Part shown: positions 27,237 to 37,557 of the stretch, piece by piece | How positions within the stretch are numbered: the first letter of the stretch is position 1 | Layout: each line of letters opens with the position of its first letter | From: Microcystis aeruginosa NIES-4325 | GTDB lineage: Bacteria; Cyanobacteriota; Cyanobacteriia; Cyanobacteriales; Microcystaceae | Reading direction: 5' to 3' | NCBI RefSeq assembly: GCF_008974145.1 | Contig: NZ_BJKP01000003.1 | Span: 115,411-179,410 of the forward strand | DNA: 64,000 nucleotides | The notes under the pieces: generated by a model | Databases searched by the model: none | The model's input: the letters and a program-made list of their open reading frames with translations, nothing else | Told to the model about the DNA's origin: nothing | Program-made: the position numbers and the translations under genes

Positions 27237-28190
27237 TTATGACTGAAATTGAGATTTCCACTGATTAATGCTAGACCAAGGAAGTCTAATTCGAGTTTCA
27301 TAGGCTGATTCTATCCAAGATGTTATACTTTTCCAATCGTTTCTAGATACTACAGGTAAATTAGTATCTTTATAAATTTCTATAGCTCGGTTATCTACCG
27401 CCAGAATTAATGTTCTCTTTTTGTTTTGCAAAGCTCTAACACCAGCGTGTAATCTTGTCCCAATGTAATCAAGTTCGAGAGTTAATACTTGATCTAATGC
27501 TTGCAGGCTAGGTTGAACATATATTGCTTTATTTCCATAAATGCTATACATATACTTGTAGTCTTTTGGCTGCTGAGTCCAAAAATAAATATTACTATAT
27601 TTTTCTCTTAGGAGTTCAATTAAATTAGAATCATATTCTTGATTTTGGTTATATTCTGTAAATGTGACTAAGACAGAATCTGATTTCCTTTTAGGAATAT
27701 CTTCACAGTGTTCATCAGTTAATGACCACATAGTTGGACAAGCAGTATTAACTACATTGTTGATCCCTATAGATTCTAACTGTCTTTTTGTATAATTATC
27801 TCTCACGGAATGCAAATAGCCTTTATGGAGAACCCTATGATACAATATCTTGGTGTATAAATTAGGCTTGTTTTGGTATTGCCACCACCCCACCCCCATC
27901 AAAATTACATCCCTAATAAATAAGCTGTCCCATAAATTAATTTTCCATTGATTGTAGTAATTCATATTAGAGGATAGCAAATTTGTCCCTCCAATAATTT
28001 TAATATCACTATTTTCTAGATACCTGTAAGAGGTTTTAGATAGAACATCTTGAGTTTGAATTTTTATCAAGAACAAATTTTGAAATATATCATCTAATAT
28101 TTTTTGCACCGAATCTACAATAATTTGATCGCCAAGATTTGGACTACAGATTGATGGGTCTAGAAGAGCTACATATTTGAAATTAGTCAT
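27237..28190 (-). CDS. Polysaccharide pyruvyl transferase family protein
   Basis: A 317-residue protein of the PF04230 type (CsaB/WcaK-like). SPNLGDQIIVDSVQKIL at the N-terminus is the conserved GD-(x)n motif; IKIIGGTNLLSS, LMGVGWW and a C-terminal DYIGTRLHAGVRALQ segment match the GT-B-like fold with the conserved (S)xRxHA motif. The family transfers a ketal pyruvate from PEP onto a sugar, adding negative charge to the glycan. It starts at ATG 28190. The activity is inferred from family only. Confidence 0.8.
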   Translation of the reverse strand: MTNFKYVALLDPSICSPNLGDQIIVDSVQKILDDIFQNLFLIKIQTQDVLSKTSYRYLENSDIKIIGGTNLLSSNMNYYNQWKINLWDSLFIRDVILMGVGWWQYQNKPNLYTKILYHRVLHKGYLHSVRDNYTKRQLESIGINNVVNTACPTMWSLTDEHCEDIPKRKSDSVLVTFTEYNQNQEYDSNLIELLREKYSNIYFWTQQPKDYKYMYSIYGNKAIYVQPSLQALDQVLTLELDYIGTRLHAGVRALQNKKRTLILAVDNRAIEIYKDTNLPVVSRNDWKSITSWIESAYETRIRLPWSSINQWKSQFQS

Positions 28191-28269
28191 TTTATTAAAT
28201 GTTTTTTAACACAATTTTAAGTCTTAACTTTTGTTGGTCAAGAAATTTAGTTTTTGTCATGATATTCTT

Positions 28270-28716
28270 AGTAAACTTTAAGTTTTCATTAACTTGTCAA
28301 AATATTCTTTATCAACAACAGAAGGATTGATTTTGAGAGTAAATTCAAGGGAAGTTGTAGTTAGGTTGGCCAATTCTGCGATGGTCAGAAAAGTGGTAAT
28401 TTTTTCGAGAATAATAGCTTTCTCAATTTGTTCAAAAACTCATGTAATCCCCGTGACTGGACGTTGACCACATCCTACTAAATCTACATTTAGCATAATT
28501 CCTCAATACCTGACAATTTCACTTCACGCTTTCGATAATAGCACGAACTGCCTTACACTTCTCAATATTATCGGCTCTATCTGGACGAAGGCCATAGGCA
28601 ACGACTAATAATCAAGGTGGTTTAGCCTGACGGATGACTTCAAACACCTTTTCCGTCGTATATGATCGATTGAAAATCAAAAACGCCATTGGCGTTTTTA
28701 GTTGAAGTTCGCCCAT
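28270..28716 (-). pseudogene. Decayed glycosyltransferase
   Basis: From ATG 28716 the minus strand reads MGELQLKTPMAFLIFN and TEKVFEVIRQAKPP, then a stop and frameshift. The match continues in another frame as IVVAYGLRPDRA and CKAVRAIIESVK, stops again, and resumes as VFEQIEKAIILE after a TGA where a Trp codon is expected. The N-terminal part looks like a family of cyanobacterial glycosyltransferases that begin with PVAFLIFNRP. At least three inactivating changes are visible. The rest of the 716-bp gap (28191-28906) has no gene. Confidence 0.75.
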
Positions 28717-28906
28717 AGTAGAAAAATTTGTGGTTAATATGGTAGTTGATTGCATTACAGTTGTCAAGTTATTTTTGTCTCTCCCGGCGGACATCTCTTG
28801 AAGATTATCGAAGCCACAAAATCCTCACTAAACAGTTGTTGAATATCAAATCGATTTAAGGTTTACTGACAAATTTGTATATTACTCATTAAATATACTA
28901 TTAGTA

Positions 28907-30268
28907 TCATCTGGAATAGAGTATTTTTTTAAACTGGCGCATATAAATTAGATTTTGCTGATAACGGAAAGGTATAAATAAAGCCCGGGTCAACATTAAC
29001 CCCATCTCAAACGTTGCTGGATACAATAACATGGAAACATAATAGGCTAAGGACAGAGAAATAGTTGTTGCTATTGCCGCACCCACACCACCATAAGAAG
29101 GAATAAGCAAAAAATTAAGTAAGATATTAACTACAGCACCTAAGGTAGTGGTCAAGAAATTAAACTGATTCATATTTTCCGCCAGCAACCATTTACCACG
29201 AGCAATACCCAAAAAGACAAAGGGTCCCGCCCAAATGTGCCATGCTAAAATCCTACCAGCTTCAGCATACTCTTGACCCAACAAGTTTACTATCAAAGGG
29301 AGAGAAAAAAAGTTCATAGAAACTGCAATCAAAATTGCTATCCAAGCCATTATATCGTAAAGCTGTTGCAGTCTGGCATAATATTCACTTTTACTGCGCT
29401 GTTTAGCTCGCATGATGGCAGGAAAAACTGAAGAACAGACAGCCATGGGAATAAAATACCAAATTTCTGAAAATCTTACCGCTACTGAATAGTTGCCAAC
29501 TGCTTCTATACTAGCCATATTGCCTAACATTACTTGATCGATCTTCATATAAATAGTAACCATTACACCTGCAAGCATTAAAGTCCAGGAATCTGTTAAC
29601 ATCTCTGTCCCTTTTGACCAATTGAATCGCCATTGCAGCAAAGATTGATTTTGCTGATAATAAACCCAGATTATTCCAAGCATTTTAATAAACTGATCGA
29701 CTAGAAGTAACCAAACAAAAGCCATAAGAGGCAGATGAAAAGCAATGAATAAAACTTTAACCAGAGAACTCAGAATCAATTGGACAATTGCAACAACAGC
29801 TACAATTCCTGAACGTACCTGTGATTGAAACCAAAATTCAATGACATCAAAGGCACTAAACAATAAACCAAAGGCAATCACCAAAACCATAAAACGGGTG
29901 TCGGATTGGCTATTAAACCACCAATTCGCTCCACCAATTAGAATAATCGTGGCGCAACTAGCCATTAGCTTCAACAGAAAGGATGTTCCCAAAATTTCTG
30001 GAGTTGCCCTTTCTTCTTGGACAAGATTACGGACAACAATCCCATTCAGTCCCAAACCAGAAATAATACCAAAAAGAGCAACAAAACTGCTACTGTAGCT
30101 TAACTGACCGAAGTTTTCTGCCCCTAGATACCTAATCACATAAATCCCTACCCCAAACGCCACTATCATGGTCAACAGACGCTCGGCAAATAGCCAACCG
30201 AAATTGCCCAGAATATTTCGCAATCCAGGACTCAGTTTTTCCATCACCGCTCTCCACTTTGCCCCCAT
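28907..30268 (-). CDS. Wzx-type oligosaccharide flippase
   Basis: A 453-residue MOP-superfamily membrane protein with about 12-14 hydrophobic segments. The N-terminus LRNILGNFGWLFAERLLTMIVAFGVGIYVIRYLGAENFGQLSYS is typical of Wzx/RfbX. It would flip the undecaprenyl-linked repeat unit to the outer face of the membrane for the Wzy-like polymerase at 18542-20050. It starts at ATG 30268; ATG 30244 (MEKLSPG) is an alternative start. It is the first gene of the leftward polysaccharide unit. Confidence 0.88.
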   Translation of the reverse strand: MGAKWRAVMEKLSPGLRNILGNFGWLFAERLLTMIVAFGVGIYVIRYLGAENFGQLSYSSSFVALFGIISGLGLNGIVVRNLVQEERATPEILGTSFLLKLMASCATIILIGGANWWFNSQSDTRFMVLVIAFGLLFSAFDVIEFWFQSQVRSGIVAVVAIVQLILSSLVKVLFIAFHLPLMAFVWLLLVDQFIKMLGIIWVYYQQNQSLLQWRFNWSKGTEMLTDSWTLMLAGVMVTIYMKIDQVMLGNMASIEAVGNYSVAVRFSEIWYFIPMAVCSSVFPAIMRAKQRSKSEYYARLQQLYDIMAWIAILIAVSMNFFSLPLIVNLLGQEYAEAGRILAWHIWAGPFVFLGIARGKWLLAENMNQFNFLTTTLGAVVNILLNFLLIPSYGGVGAAIATTISLSLAYYVSMLLYPATFEMGLMLTRALFIPFRYQQNLIYMRQFKKILYSR

Positions 30269-30635
30269 TTAGCCCCTATGTCTTAACATATCGCTCTGTG
30301 TCCCAAGCTGTTTAAAAGCTAAATATACACTATAGAAACCGAAAGGGCAAGCCCATGACCAAATCCCTACCAAGCATCCCTAGCAAGCTCAGATATTTGA
30401 GGACACCGCTCTAGATTCTTCGATCCAGAGTAGGATGACAGGGATCACAGTTCGAGTAGAATGAGAATAATTTGAGAATATCCCTATGTCAACACAGAGG
30501 AAGGATAGTTGGCAATTTCTGCCACAGTGGTATAGCATAGCCGATTATCACCAGTTAACCTTAACCAGACCTCCTGACACCTAACCGCAAGAGAGATTTT
30601 AAGATAAATTTACCTACAGAGTAAATCATAGATTA
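30269..30635. other. Divergent intergenic region between wzx and wzc
   Basis: 367 bp without a gene between two divergently transcribed polysaccharide genes. It must contain both promoters, so it is the likely control point for the locus. I see no clear -35/-10 pair. Confidence 0.5.
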
Positions 30636-32948
30636 ATGATGAACAACCAACAAAACGGGGCTTTGAAAACCCAAAGCCAAGGAAATCTACCAGTTTTTGC
30701 TCAACCGGCTTTTATCCCCTCCGTGACGCAGGAAGAAGAGGAACTCAACCTGCGCCAAGTTCTTTCCGTGATCAAGCATCGCTGGTGGTTAATCGCTGGC
30801 ATCACCCTAGGAGTGGCGGGGGCGATCGCTGCTTGGACTTTCTTAAAAACCCCTATCTATCAAGGCAAATTCTTGCTGCTCATCGGTCAACCGATTGAGG
30901 AAAATAAAAGTTCTTCCACACTGGCAGCCCAAGATATCCTGCCTCAGTTGGGTGGAGAGAACATCGATTATGATACCCAAATCGCCGTTTTAACAAGTCC
31001 TCAACTCCTTAACCCCATACTTGGTAAAATAACTCCTAAATATCCCGACTTTACCTACAGTGACTTAATCAGTAAAACTGGCAAATCTGATCTCAAAATT
31101 AGTCAATTAAAAAAGACGAAAGTTTTAGAAATTTCCTATCAAGATGCGGAACCGGAAAAAATCAAGCTGGTTTTAGATAATTTAGCCCGTCATTACCTAA
31201 ACTATAGTTCTCAGGAACGGAAGACCGAAATTAATCAAGGGTTAGATTTTGTTAACGCTCAATTGCCCGTGCTGCGGGAACGAGTTAATACTCTACAAAA
31301 ACAAATGCAGCAATTCCGGCAGCAATACAATTTCCTCGATCCTGATAAAGAAGCGACTCGTTTATCACAACAGTTAACCGCTACCGAACAAGATTATCGG
31401 GCAGCCCAAGTCGCCCTTAACGAAATTAACTCTCGCTATCAAGCTTTACAGCAACAGGTGGGATTGGCCCCTAATCAAGCAATTATCGCTACTTATCTCA
31501 GTGAATCTCCCGGTTATCAAGATTTGCTCAAGCAGCTACAGGAAGTAGAAGTGGAATTGGCCAAACAATCGGCGGTTTTCGCCAAAGATAGCCCTATAAT
31601 CGCCACCCTAGAGGAAAAACGGGCTAATTTACTGCCCTTACTGCAAAACGAAGCCCAGAGAACCCTAGGGGAAAAACTGCCCCAGACAGTGGGTAATTCC
31701 CCGGCTTTGGTATCTCAGAGCGCTTTGCGAGTACAATTAACCCAACAATTGGTGGAAGCCGCTAACAGTCGCCAAACCCTAGAAATTAAGGTAGAATCCC
31801 TTGCCCGGGCCCTCGAACAACAGAAAGCCTCGGTCAAAAATCTGGCGGTTTTAGCCCGTCGCTATACGGATTTGCAGCGAGAATTGGAAATTGCCACCAC
31901 CAGTCTCGGCCGTTTTCTGGAGGAACAACAAAAATTACAGCTACAGGTGGCACAACAAGTGGTGCCTTGGCAACTGATTGCCCCTCCAGAAGTAGAGGAA
32001 GATTTCGTTTCTCCTAAACCCGTGCGAAATCTAGCTTTAGGGGTTATCGGTGGCCTGTTACTAGGTATGGGGGCGGCCTTTTTAGCTGAAAGATTAGACC
32101 CCGTTCATCATAGTGCAGATGAACTAAAAGAAGATACCAAACTACCCCTTTTAGGCGCAATTCCTTGGCAAAAAGACCTCGGTACGATCGAAAAAGTGAT
32201 CACCGCCGCCCTACCCCAGTTAACAGTCGGCGATCGCAAACTTACTATCCCTAATGCTACCCCAAAATCAGCCAACGAAAACCCCTCCTACTATAATTTC
32301 TCCCCCTTCTCGGAAGCTTTCCGCACTCTTAACACCAATATTCGTCTCCTCGGTTCCGATTCCCCCCTCAAGTCCCTCGTGATTAGTTCTGTATCACCGG
32401 GAGATGGTAAAACCACCATATCAATAAATATCGCTAAGGCGGCCGCTAGTATGGGACAAAGAGTCTTGCTGGTGGATGCCGACCTGCGACGACCCCAAAT
32501 TCATCTGCGACTTAATCTCGATAACGACCACGGCCTTAGTAATGTCATCGCCGAGGGTCTCGATTGGAACGAGGCAATTCAATCCCTACCCCGCTACGAG
32601 AATTTATCGATTCTTACCGCTGGTCCAATTCCCCCGGATCCCACCCGTTTGCTTTCTTCCCAGAGAATGCAGGAGATGATCTCGCAATTACAGCAAGACC
32701 ACGCCTTCGATCTAATTATCTACGATCTACCACCGATCGCCGCTTTTGCCGATGGGAAAATTCTCGCCGCCATGGCCACCGGACTGATTCTCGTCACCAA
32801 ATTGGGCAAAACCGATCGCTTTGCGCTGAAAAATCTGCTCGAAGATCTGAAATTATCCCACATTTCCGTGTTAGGTTTAGTGGCTAATAACGTTAGTCGA
32901 AAAGACCACAATTATCGTTACTATGGCCATTACTACGGGAAAAGATAA
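30636..32948 (+). CDS. Wzc-like polysaccharide co-polymerase / BY-kinase
   Basis: A 770-residue fusion. Residues 35-130 carry the Wzz domain with the first membrane helix (WWLIAGITLGVAGAIAAWTF), a long periplasmic coiled coil spans about 190-440, and a second helix (LALGVIGGLLLGMGAAFL) is near 465. The cytoplasmic kinase has Walker A SPGDGKTT, Walker A' VLLVDADLRRPQ and Walker B LIIYDLPP. The C-terminus is Tyr-rich (NYRYYGHYYGKR) for autophosphorylation. It would control chain length and export of the glycan with the Wzx and Wzy proteins encoded to the left. The Wza outer-membrane partner is not in the window. Confidence 0.92.
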   Translation: MMNNQQNGALKTQSQGNLPVFAQPAFIPSVTQEEEELNLRQVLSVIKHRWWLIAGITLGVAGAIAAWTFLKTPIYQGKFLLLIGQPIEENKSSSTLAAQDILPQLGGENIDYDTQIAVLTSPQLLNPILGKITPKYPDFTYSDLISKTGKSDLKISQLKKTKVLEISYQDAEPEKIKLVLDNLARHYLNYSSQERKTEINQGLDFVNAQLPVLRERVNTLQKQMQQFRQQYNFLDPDKEATRLSQQLTATEQDYRAAQVALNEINSRYQALQQQVGLAPNQAIIATYLSESPGYQDLLKQLQEVEVELAKQSAVFAKDSPIIATLEEKRANLLPLLQNEAQRTLGEKLPQTVGNSPALVSQSALRVQLTQQLVEAANSRQTLEIKVESLARALEQQKASVKNLAVLARRYTDLQRELEIATTSLGRFLEEQQKLQLQVAQQVVPWQLIAPPEVEEDFVSPKPVRNLALGVIGGLLLGMGAAFLAERLDPVHHSADELKEDTKLPLLGAIPWQKDLGTIEKVITAALPQLTVGDRKLTIPNATPKSANENPSYYNFSPFSEAFRTLNTNIRLLGSDSPLKSLVISSVSPGDGKTTISINIAKAAASMGQRVLLVDADLRRPQIHLRLNLDNDHGLSNVIAEGLDWNEAIQSLPRYENLSILTAGPIPPDPTRLLSSQRMQEMISQLQQDHAFDLIIYDLPPIAAFADGKILAAMATGLILVTKLGKTDRFALKNLLEDLKLSHISVLGLVANNVSRKDHNYRYYGHYYGKR

Positions 32949-33002
32949 TTAAATCCCATCCCAGTTACTATTTATCAGTTATCAACTTTTAATTGATGTT
33001 AA

Positions 33003-34460
33003 ATGCGAGTTTTAATCTGGTATCGCAATGATCTGCGGCTTCACGATCACGAGGCAATTTATCAAGCCATTCAAGAACAATTAGAGATAATTCCCTTCTA
33101 TTGTTTTGATGAGCGTCAATTTGGTTTTACTTCCTACGGGTTTCCAAAAACTGGCAAGTTCCGGGCTAGATTTTTATTAGAAAGCGTAGCCAATTTGCGA
33201 CAATCTCTGGAAAGTTTAGGCGGTAATTTAATTATCCGACGGGGAAAACCAGAAGACATTATCCCGCAATTAGTTCAAGAATTGCAGATAGGCAAGGTTT
33301 ATTATCATCAAGAGGTAACAGCAGAGGAATTAGCGGTAGAAAAAGCGGTAAATAAGGCTTTATCCGGGGTTCCTGTGCAGATAAAAACTTTTTGGACAGC
33401 CACTTTATGTCATCCTGATGACTTACCTTTTACCCTTAATCAACTGCCAGAATTATTTACTAATTTTCGTAAACAAGTCGAACGTCATTGGGAAATAAGA
33501 ACAACTTATCCCAGTCCGAAAAAGTTGACAAAATTACCTAAAATAGATTTAGGAAATCTTCCTAGTTTAAACGATTTAGGCTTAACAGAACCAATTCTAG
33601 ATCAGGGAGGTGTTTTGTCGTTTCAAGGGGGTGAAATGGCAGGAAAATCACGGGTTAAAGAATATATTTGGGATAGTGATTCCTTAAAAACCTATAAGGA
33701 AACCCGCAATGAAATGTTAGGGACTAATTATTCCTCAAAGTTCTCAGCTTGGTTAAGTTTTGGCTGTCTTTCCCCCCGTTATATCTATGAGGAAGTAAAA
33801 AAATATGAGCAAACAAGAGTAAAAAATGACTCTACCTATTGGCTGATTTTTGAATTATTATGGCGAGATTTTTTCCGATTTATTTGCAGTAAACACGGTA
33901 ATAAAATCTTCTATAAATCTGGATTGCAAGAACTTAATTTGCCTTGGTTAGAAGATTGGGAAAGATTTAATCTTTGGTGTCAGGGAAAAACTGGTTATCC
34001 CCTTGTGGATGCTAACATGAGAGAGTTAGCCGCTACAGGATTTATGTCAAATCGGGGCCGGCAAAATGTCGCTAGTTTTCTGACCAAAAATCTCGGTATT
34101 GATTGGTGTATGGGAGCAGAATGGTTCGAGTCATTATTAATTGATTACGATGTCTGTAGTAATTGGGGTAATTGGAATTACACAGCTGGTGTCGGCAATG
34201 ACGCACGAGGATTTCGTTATTTTAATATCCCGAAACAGTCGAAAGACTATGATCCCAAAGGTGATTATTTACGTCACTGGTTGCCCGAATTATCCCTAAT
34301 AAAAGGCGATAAAATTCACGAACCCTATAAATTATCCCCAGAGGAACAAAAGCGTTATGGGTTGATTTTAGGGGTTAATTATCCTCGTCCCATTGTCGAT
34401 TTTTTTCAATCGATTAAACACAATGAAAAAATTTATCTTCAGTATTTCAGTAATCAGTAA
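33003..34460 (+). CDS. Cryptochrome DASH / photolyase family
   Basis: A 485-residue flavoprotein. The N-terminal antenna domain starts MRVLIWYRNDLRLHDHEAI, with FRARFLLESVANLRQSL of the DASH type. The FAD domain carries YSSKFSAWLSFGCLSPRYIYEEV, WLIFELLWRDFFRF, and DANMRELAATGFMSNRGRQNVASFL with the WNYTAGVGND flavin motif, diagnostic of cry-DASH. It repairs cyclobutane dimers in single-stranded DNA or senses blue light. It starts at ATG 33003, 54 bp after wzc, but is functionally unrelated. Confidence 0.93.
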   Translation: MRVLIWYRNDLRLHDHEAIYQAIQEQLEIIPFYCFDERQFGFTSYGFPKTGKFRARFLLESVANLRQSLESLGGNLIIRRGKPEDIIPQLVQELQIGKVYYHQEVTAEELAVEKAVNKALSGVPVQIKTFWTATLCHPDDLPFTLNQLPELFTNFRKQVERHWEIRTTYPSPKKLTKLPKIDLGNLPSLNDLGLTEPILDQGGVLSFQGGEMAGKSRVKEYIWDSDSLKTYKETRNEMLGTNYSSKFSAWLSFGCLSPRYIYEEVKKYEQTRVKNDSTYWLIFELLWRDFFRFICSKHGNKIFYKSGLQELNLPWLEDWERFNLWCQGKTGYPLVDANMRELAATGFMSNRGRQNVASFLTKNLGIDWCMGAEWFESLLIDYDVCSNWGNWNYTAGVGNDARGFRYFNIPKQSKDYDPKGDYLRHWLPELSLIKGDKIHEPYKLSPEEQKRYGLILGVNYPRPIVDFFQSIKHNEKIYLQYFSNQ

Positions 34461-34641
34461 TCAGTGGATATTGACTTAATATTATCTCAAGACTATAATT
34501 CCTTCTAGACAAGAAACTTATCCAAATACAAATGATTTTTATTGCTCCGTATTTTTTCAGTTAAATTGAATGAACAACGATAGATATACATTTCAGTCAT
34601 CCAACTATTTATACTCAACGGATTTAGTATTATTGCGCCAT

Positions 34642-34709
34642 CTGATAACTGATAACTGATAACTGATAACTGATAACTGATAACTGATAACTGATAACTG
34701 ATAACTGAT
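34642..34709. repeat. Heptamer tandem repeat (AACTGAT)
   Basis: About nine to ten copies of AACTGAT run right up to the nadA stop codon, whose TAA overlaps the repeat edge. The same unit recurs in the region 60726-61030. Confidence 0.95.
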
Positions 34710-35695
34710 TAAGACATTTCTAACATTCTTTGAATCGGCAACAGCGCCTTAATTCTTAAATCTTCAGAAATAGTAATTTCTGGAGTTTTATCTCGCATAC
34801 AGAGATACAATTTTTCGAGAGTGTTCAGTCTCATGTAGGGACACTCATTACAAGCACAGTTATTTAAAGCTGGTGCGGGGATAAATACCTTCTCTGGGGC
34901 GTATTTTTGCATCTGGTGAATAATCCCTGGTTCTGTGGCGACAATAAAGGTTTTTTCAGAACTTTTCAGGGAATAATTTAATAGTGCCGTCGTGGAACCA
35001 ATATAATCGGCATGGCGTAAAACCGATGCTTCACACTCAGGATGGGCGATAATTTTTGCTTCTGGATGGGCAACTTTTAATTCTATTATCTTGCGTTCGG
35101 AAAAAGTTTCATGGACAATACAACTACCCTGCCAGAGAACTAAATCTCTACCAGTTTGCTGACTGACGTAACGGCCTAAATTGCGATCGGGAGCGAATAT
35201 AATCGGTTGATGGACAGGGATTTGATTGACTATTTTGACTGCATTGGAACTGGTGCAGATAATATCACTCATGGCTTTAATTTCTGCACTGCAATTAATA
35301 TAGGAAATCACGATATGATCGGGATATTGGGCTTGAAAACGAGCAAAATCTTCAGGATGACAACTATCTGCTAAAGAACATCCTGCATCTAAATCCGGCA
35401 GCAATACCAACTTATCTGGATTTAAGATTTTAGCTGTTTCTGCCATGAAGTGAACCCCCGCAAATACGATCACATCTGCTGGCGTTTGGGCAGCCTGTTG
35501 GGATAAACCTAGAGAATCACCAATATAATCAGCTATATCCTGTATGTCAGAATTTTGATAGTAGTGAGCCAGAATAACGGCGTTTAATTCCTGTTTAAGC
35601 TCTTTAATTGCTATAAATAGGTCATCAGGTAAGCTCGATCGATTTGCGGGTTGAACAGTTGTGAACACGGTGGAATTTATGGTTATTTTTACCAA
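34709..35695 (-). CDS. nadA: Quinolinate synthase
   Basis: A 328-residue NadA that condenses iminoaspartate with dihydroxyacetone phosphate to quinolinate in NAD synthesis. [36 protein letters not shown] and [16 protein letters not shown] text ([16 protein letters not shown]) are conserved; [15 protein letters not shown] and [11 protein letters not shown] supply cysteines, three of which bind the oxygen-sensitive 4Fe-4S cluster. It starts at ATG 35695. nadB and nadC are not adjacent. Confidence 0.94.
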   Translation of the reverse strand: MVKITINSTVFTTVQPANRSSLPDDLFIAIKELKQELNAVILAHYYQNSDIQDIADYIGDSLGLSQQAAQTPADVIVFAGVHFMAETAKILNPDKLVLLPDLDAGCSLADSCHPEDFARFQAQYPDHIVISYINCSAEIKAMSDIICTSSNAVKIVNQIPVHQPIIFAPDRNLGRYVSQQTGRDLVLWQGSCIVHETFSERKIIELKVAHPEAKIIAHPECEASVLRHADYIGSTTALLNYSLKSSEKTFIVATEPGIIHQMQKYAPEKVFIPAPALNNCACNECPYMRLNTLEKLYLCMRDKTPEITISEDLRIKALLPIQRMLEMS

Positions 35696-36290
35696 ATACT
35701 AAATGAGTCTCTACATCATAGCAAATTTTTTTAAAGTGATTAGGGAGTGGGAATTATGAATTATGAATTGGGGAGGAGTGGGCTGACAGGTGTAGGTTTA
35801 TTACAAAGAGGTGAGCAGTCACACACTAGACCTCGACCTAATTTAATTAAATCACAATAATAGGATATAGTGCGCTTAAATGAATTGTGAAAAGGCATCG
35901 TATTTCTTAAGGTTAGGAAAATTAAATAATTGAAATTTGGCAAAAAACTCGAACAAGCGTTTAACCACTCGAAAATTTTTGTCCAACCAATAAAATCTTC
36001 TCAAAAGATTTTTTATAGTCATTTCAAATAAGTATGATACAAGTAAAAAATAAGGTAAAATAAGGAGAAACAAGCAACCCATACAGAAAAATGTCCTGAC
36101 AGGGGGACAAGCCAGCTAGAAGGTAGATAGGGCAAGCGATATAGCTCTTTGTCCCTTGATGTAATCCTTCAACCGATAGCGGCTAATTTGCATTAGCTCT
36201 TCTATATTTTTTGGGAACATTTGATGTAGCTGGAGTCAATGATAGAGATGTTGACCCACATAAAAACTACTGTGTCTGCGTTGACCTTTA

Positions 36291-36386
36291 TATAGCGGTT
36301 CTCGCATCTGTGCGGCACACTTAAACCTTTGCTGATTAAGCTGTTCAGGATCGGGAATGTACCTCGTGTGAATCAGAAACGCTATA
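36291..36386. mobile_element. 96-bp miniature inverted-repeat element (family A), copy 2
   Basis: Ends TATAGCGGTTCTC and CAGAAACGCTATA. It differs from copy 3 (60790-60885) at only two positions that I can see, so these two spread recently. It directly abuts a half family B element. Confidence 0.88.
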
Positions 36387-36431
36387 AACTATCAGTATAG
36401 ACCTCGTTTCCACACAGAAACCAGAAGAGCC
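36387..36431. mobile_element. Half of a family B (ISL3-like) miniature element
   Basis: 45 bp that, on the minus strand, match the left end of the element at 20179-20310 (GGCTCTTCTGG onward) with three mismatches. The other half is missing, replaced by the family A element that begins at the next base. Confidence 0.75.
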
Positions 36432-36623
36432 GAAACTGAAGAAGAAAAATTACGGGTTTTAACTGATAGCGTTTCTCATAAAGATTAAGATGTCCGCCAC
36501 GAATAAGGAAAAATGGTACTAGGGGATTGATTGACAAGATGGGTGGGTTGGGGGATTTGTCAGTAATCAGCGAGGGGGAGTAGCTGCGGATATCTAATAG
36601 CCATCCCTTTTGCTCAAAAAATA

Positions 36624-36632
36624 TGGTATGAT
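36624..36632 (+). promoter_or_regulatory. rplS: Extended -10 promoter candidate for rplS
   Basis: TGGTATGAT (TGn plus TATGAT) lies 28 bp before the rplS ATG. No good -35 box is visible, as expected for an extended -10 promoter. Confidence 0.45.
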
Positions 36633-36659
36633 AGAGAATTGTGAGTTTTACGAAAGCCG

Positions 36660-37022
36660 ATGAAAACGGAAGAGATTATCAAATCAATCGAAGCCGAGTA
36701 TCTCAAGAGCGATCTGCCCATTATCCATGTCGGAGACACGATCCGGGTAGGGGTGCGAATCGTAGAAGGAGATAAAGAGCGGATTCAGCCCTACGAGGGC
36801 ATTGTCATCGCCAAACGCCATGGCGGTATCAACGAAACGATTACAGTCCGCAAAGTCTTCCAGGGTGTGGGAGTAGAAAGAGTCTTCCTGCTTCACTCGC
36901 CGCGGGTTGCCAGTATCAAGATCATCCGTCGTGGTAAAGTACGTCGGGCGAAACTCTACTATCTGCGCGATCGGGTTGGCAAAGCCACCAGGGTACAAGA
37001 ACGTTTCGATCGCCCCCTCTAA
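36660..37022 (+). CDS. rplS: 50S ribosomal protein L19
   Basis: A 120-residue L19, typical length. [35 protein letters not shown] and [36 protein letters not shown] are diagnostic. The protein sits at the 30S-50S interface. ATG 36660 is the start. trnW and the secE-nusG-rplK-rplA group follow, an order known from other cyanobacteria. Confidence 0.97.
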   Translation: MKTEEIIKSIEAEYLKSDLPIIHVGDTIRVGVRIVEGDKERIQPYEGIVIAKRHGGINETITVRKVFQGVGVERVFLLHSPRVASIKIIRRGKVRRAKLYYLRDRVGKATRVQERFDRPL

Positions 37023-37123
37023 AAAATTTCCGGCGACAGCCTAACCAAGAAAGTTGCACAATCGCCAACAACTACGCTATAATAAATAAAGGCCTTAAAA
37101 AAGCCAAATCGTTTAGCGAATGG

Positions 37124-37196
37124 GCGCTCTTAGTTCAGTTGGTAGAACGCAGGTCTCCAAAACCTGATGTCGGGGGTTCAAGTCCTCCAGGGCGCG
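37124..37196 (+). tRNA. trnW: tRNA-Trp (CCA anticodon)
   Basis: 73 nt with acceptor stem GCGCTCT / AGGGCGC (one T-G pair), D-arm AGTTCAGTTGGTAGAAC, anticodon loop CTCCAAA with CCA at 37157-37159, and T-arm with GGTTCAAGTCC. Discriminator G, no encoded CCA tail. It lies between rplS and secE. Confidence 0.96.
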
Positions 37197-37320
37197 TTTG
37201 GTAACTACCAAGCCGATAACTGCAAAGGACATAATCTAAATGTCTGGGGGTTAGTGTGGGTTGTCCGGTGAAAATGATAAGTTAAGGATAGCCTGAGTAT
37301 CATTTTAAGGAGTAGCGATC

Positions 37321-37557
37321 GTGGCCAAAAAAGAAACCCTAGAAAAAGACGCGAGCGACAAGAAAGAGGGAAGCTCTTTTCAAGTCAAGGAATTCGTCAA
37401 TGAAACCAAAGAGGAACTCGCCAAAGTCGTCTGGCCTTCCCGTCAGCAACTTTTGAGCGAATCGGCGGCGGTGATGTTAATGGTGACTTTGGTAGCCACT
37501 CTCATCTATCTGATTGATAAATTCTTTGCCTGGGGTGCGGGGAAGGTGTTCCCATGA
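37321..37557 (+). CDS. secE: Protein translocase subunit SecE
   Basis: A 78-residue single-span SecE. FVNETKEELAKVVWPSRQQLLSES is the conserved amphipathic helix, followed by one membrane segment (AAVMLMVTLVATLIYLIDKFF). It stabilises SecY in the plasma and thylakoid membranes. The start is GTG 37321, with AAGGAG about 9 bp upstream. It overlaps nusG by 4 bp (ATGA). Confidence 0.95.
   Translation: MAKKETLEKDASDKKEGSSFQVKEFVNETKEELAKVVWPSRQQLLSESAAVMLMVTLVATLIYLIDKFFAWGAGKVFP

Larger units (their letters stand above)
35696..36659. other. Long intergenic region (964 bp) made of repeats and remnants
   Basis: No intact gene is recognised. It holds a dispersed AATTATG run (about 35755-35768), a 96-bp family A element, half a family B element and the rplS promoter. 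Short minus-strand frames at 35761-36082 are rich in Phe/Leu/Lys and match nothing I know. It looks like an accumulation site for small mobile DNA. Confidence 0.6.

Noticed and set aside
35761..36082. Short minus-strand frames between nadA and rplS
   Set aside because: No recognisable homology, A/T-rich, overlapping each other.
36684..36998. Antisense frame to rplS
   Set aside because: Shadow of a highly conserved ribosomal gene.
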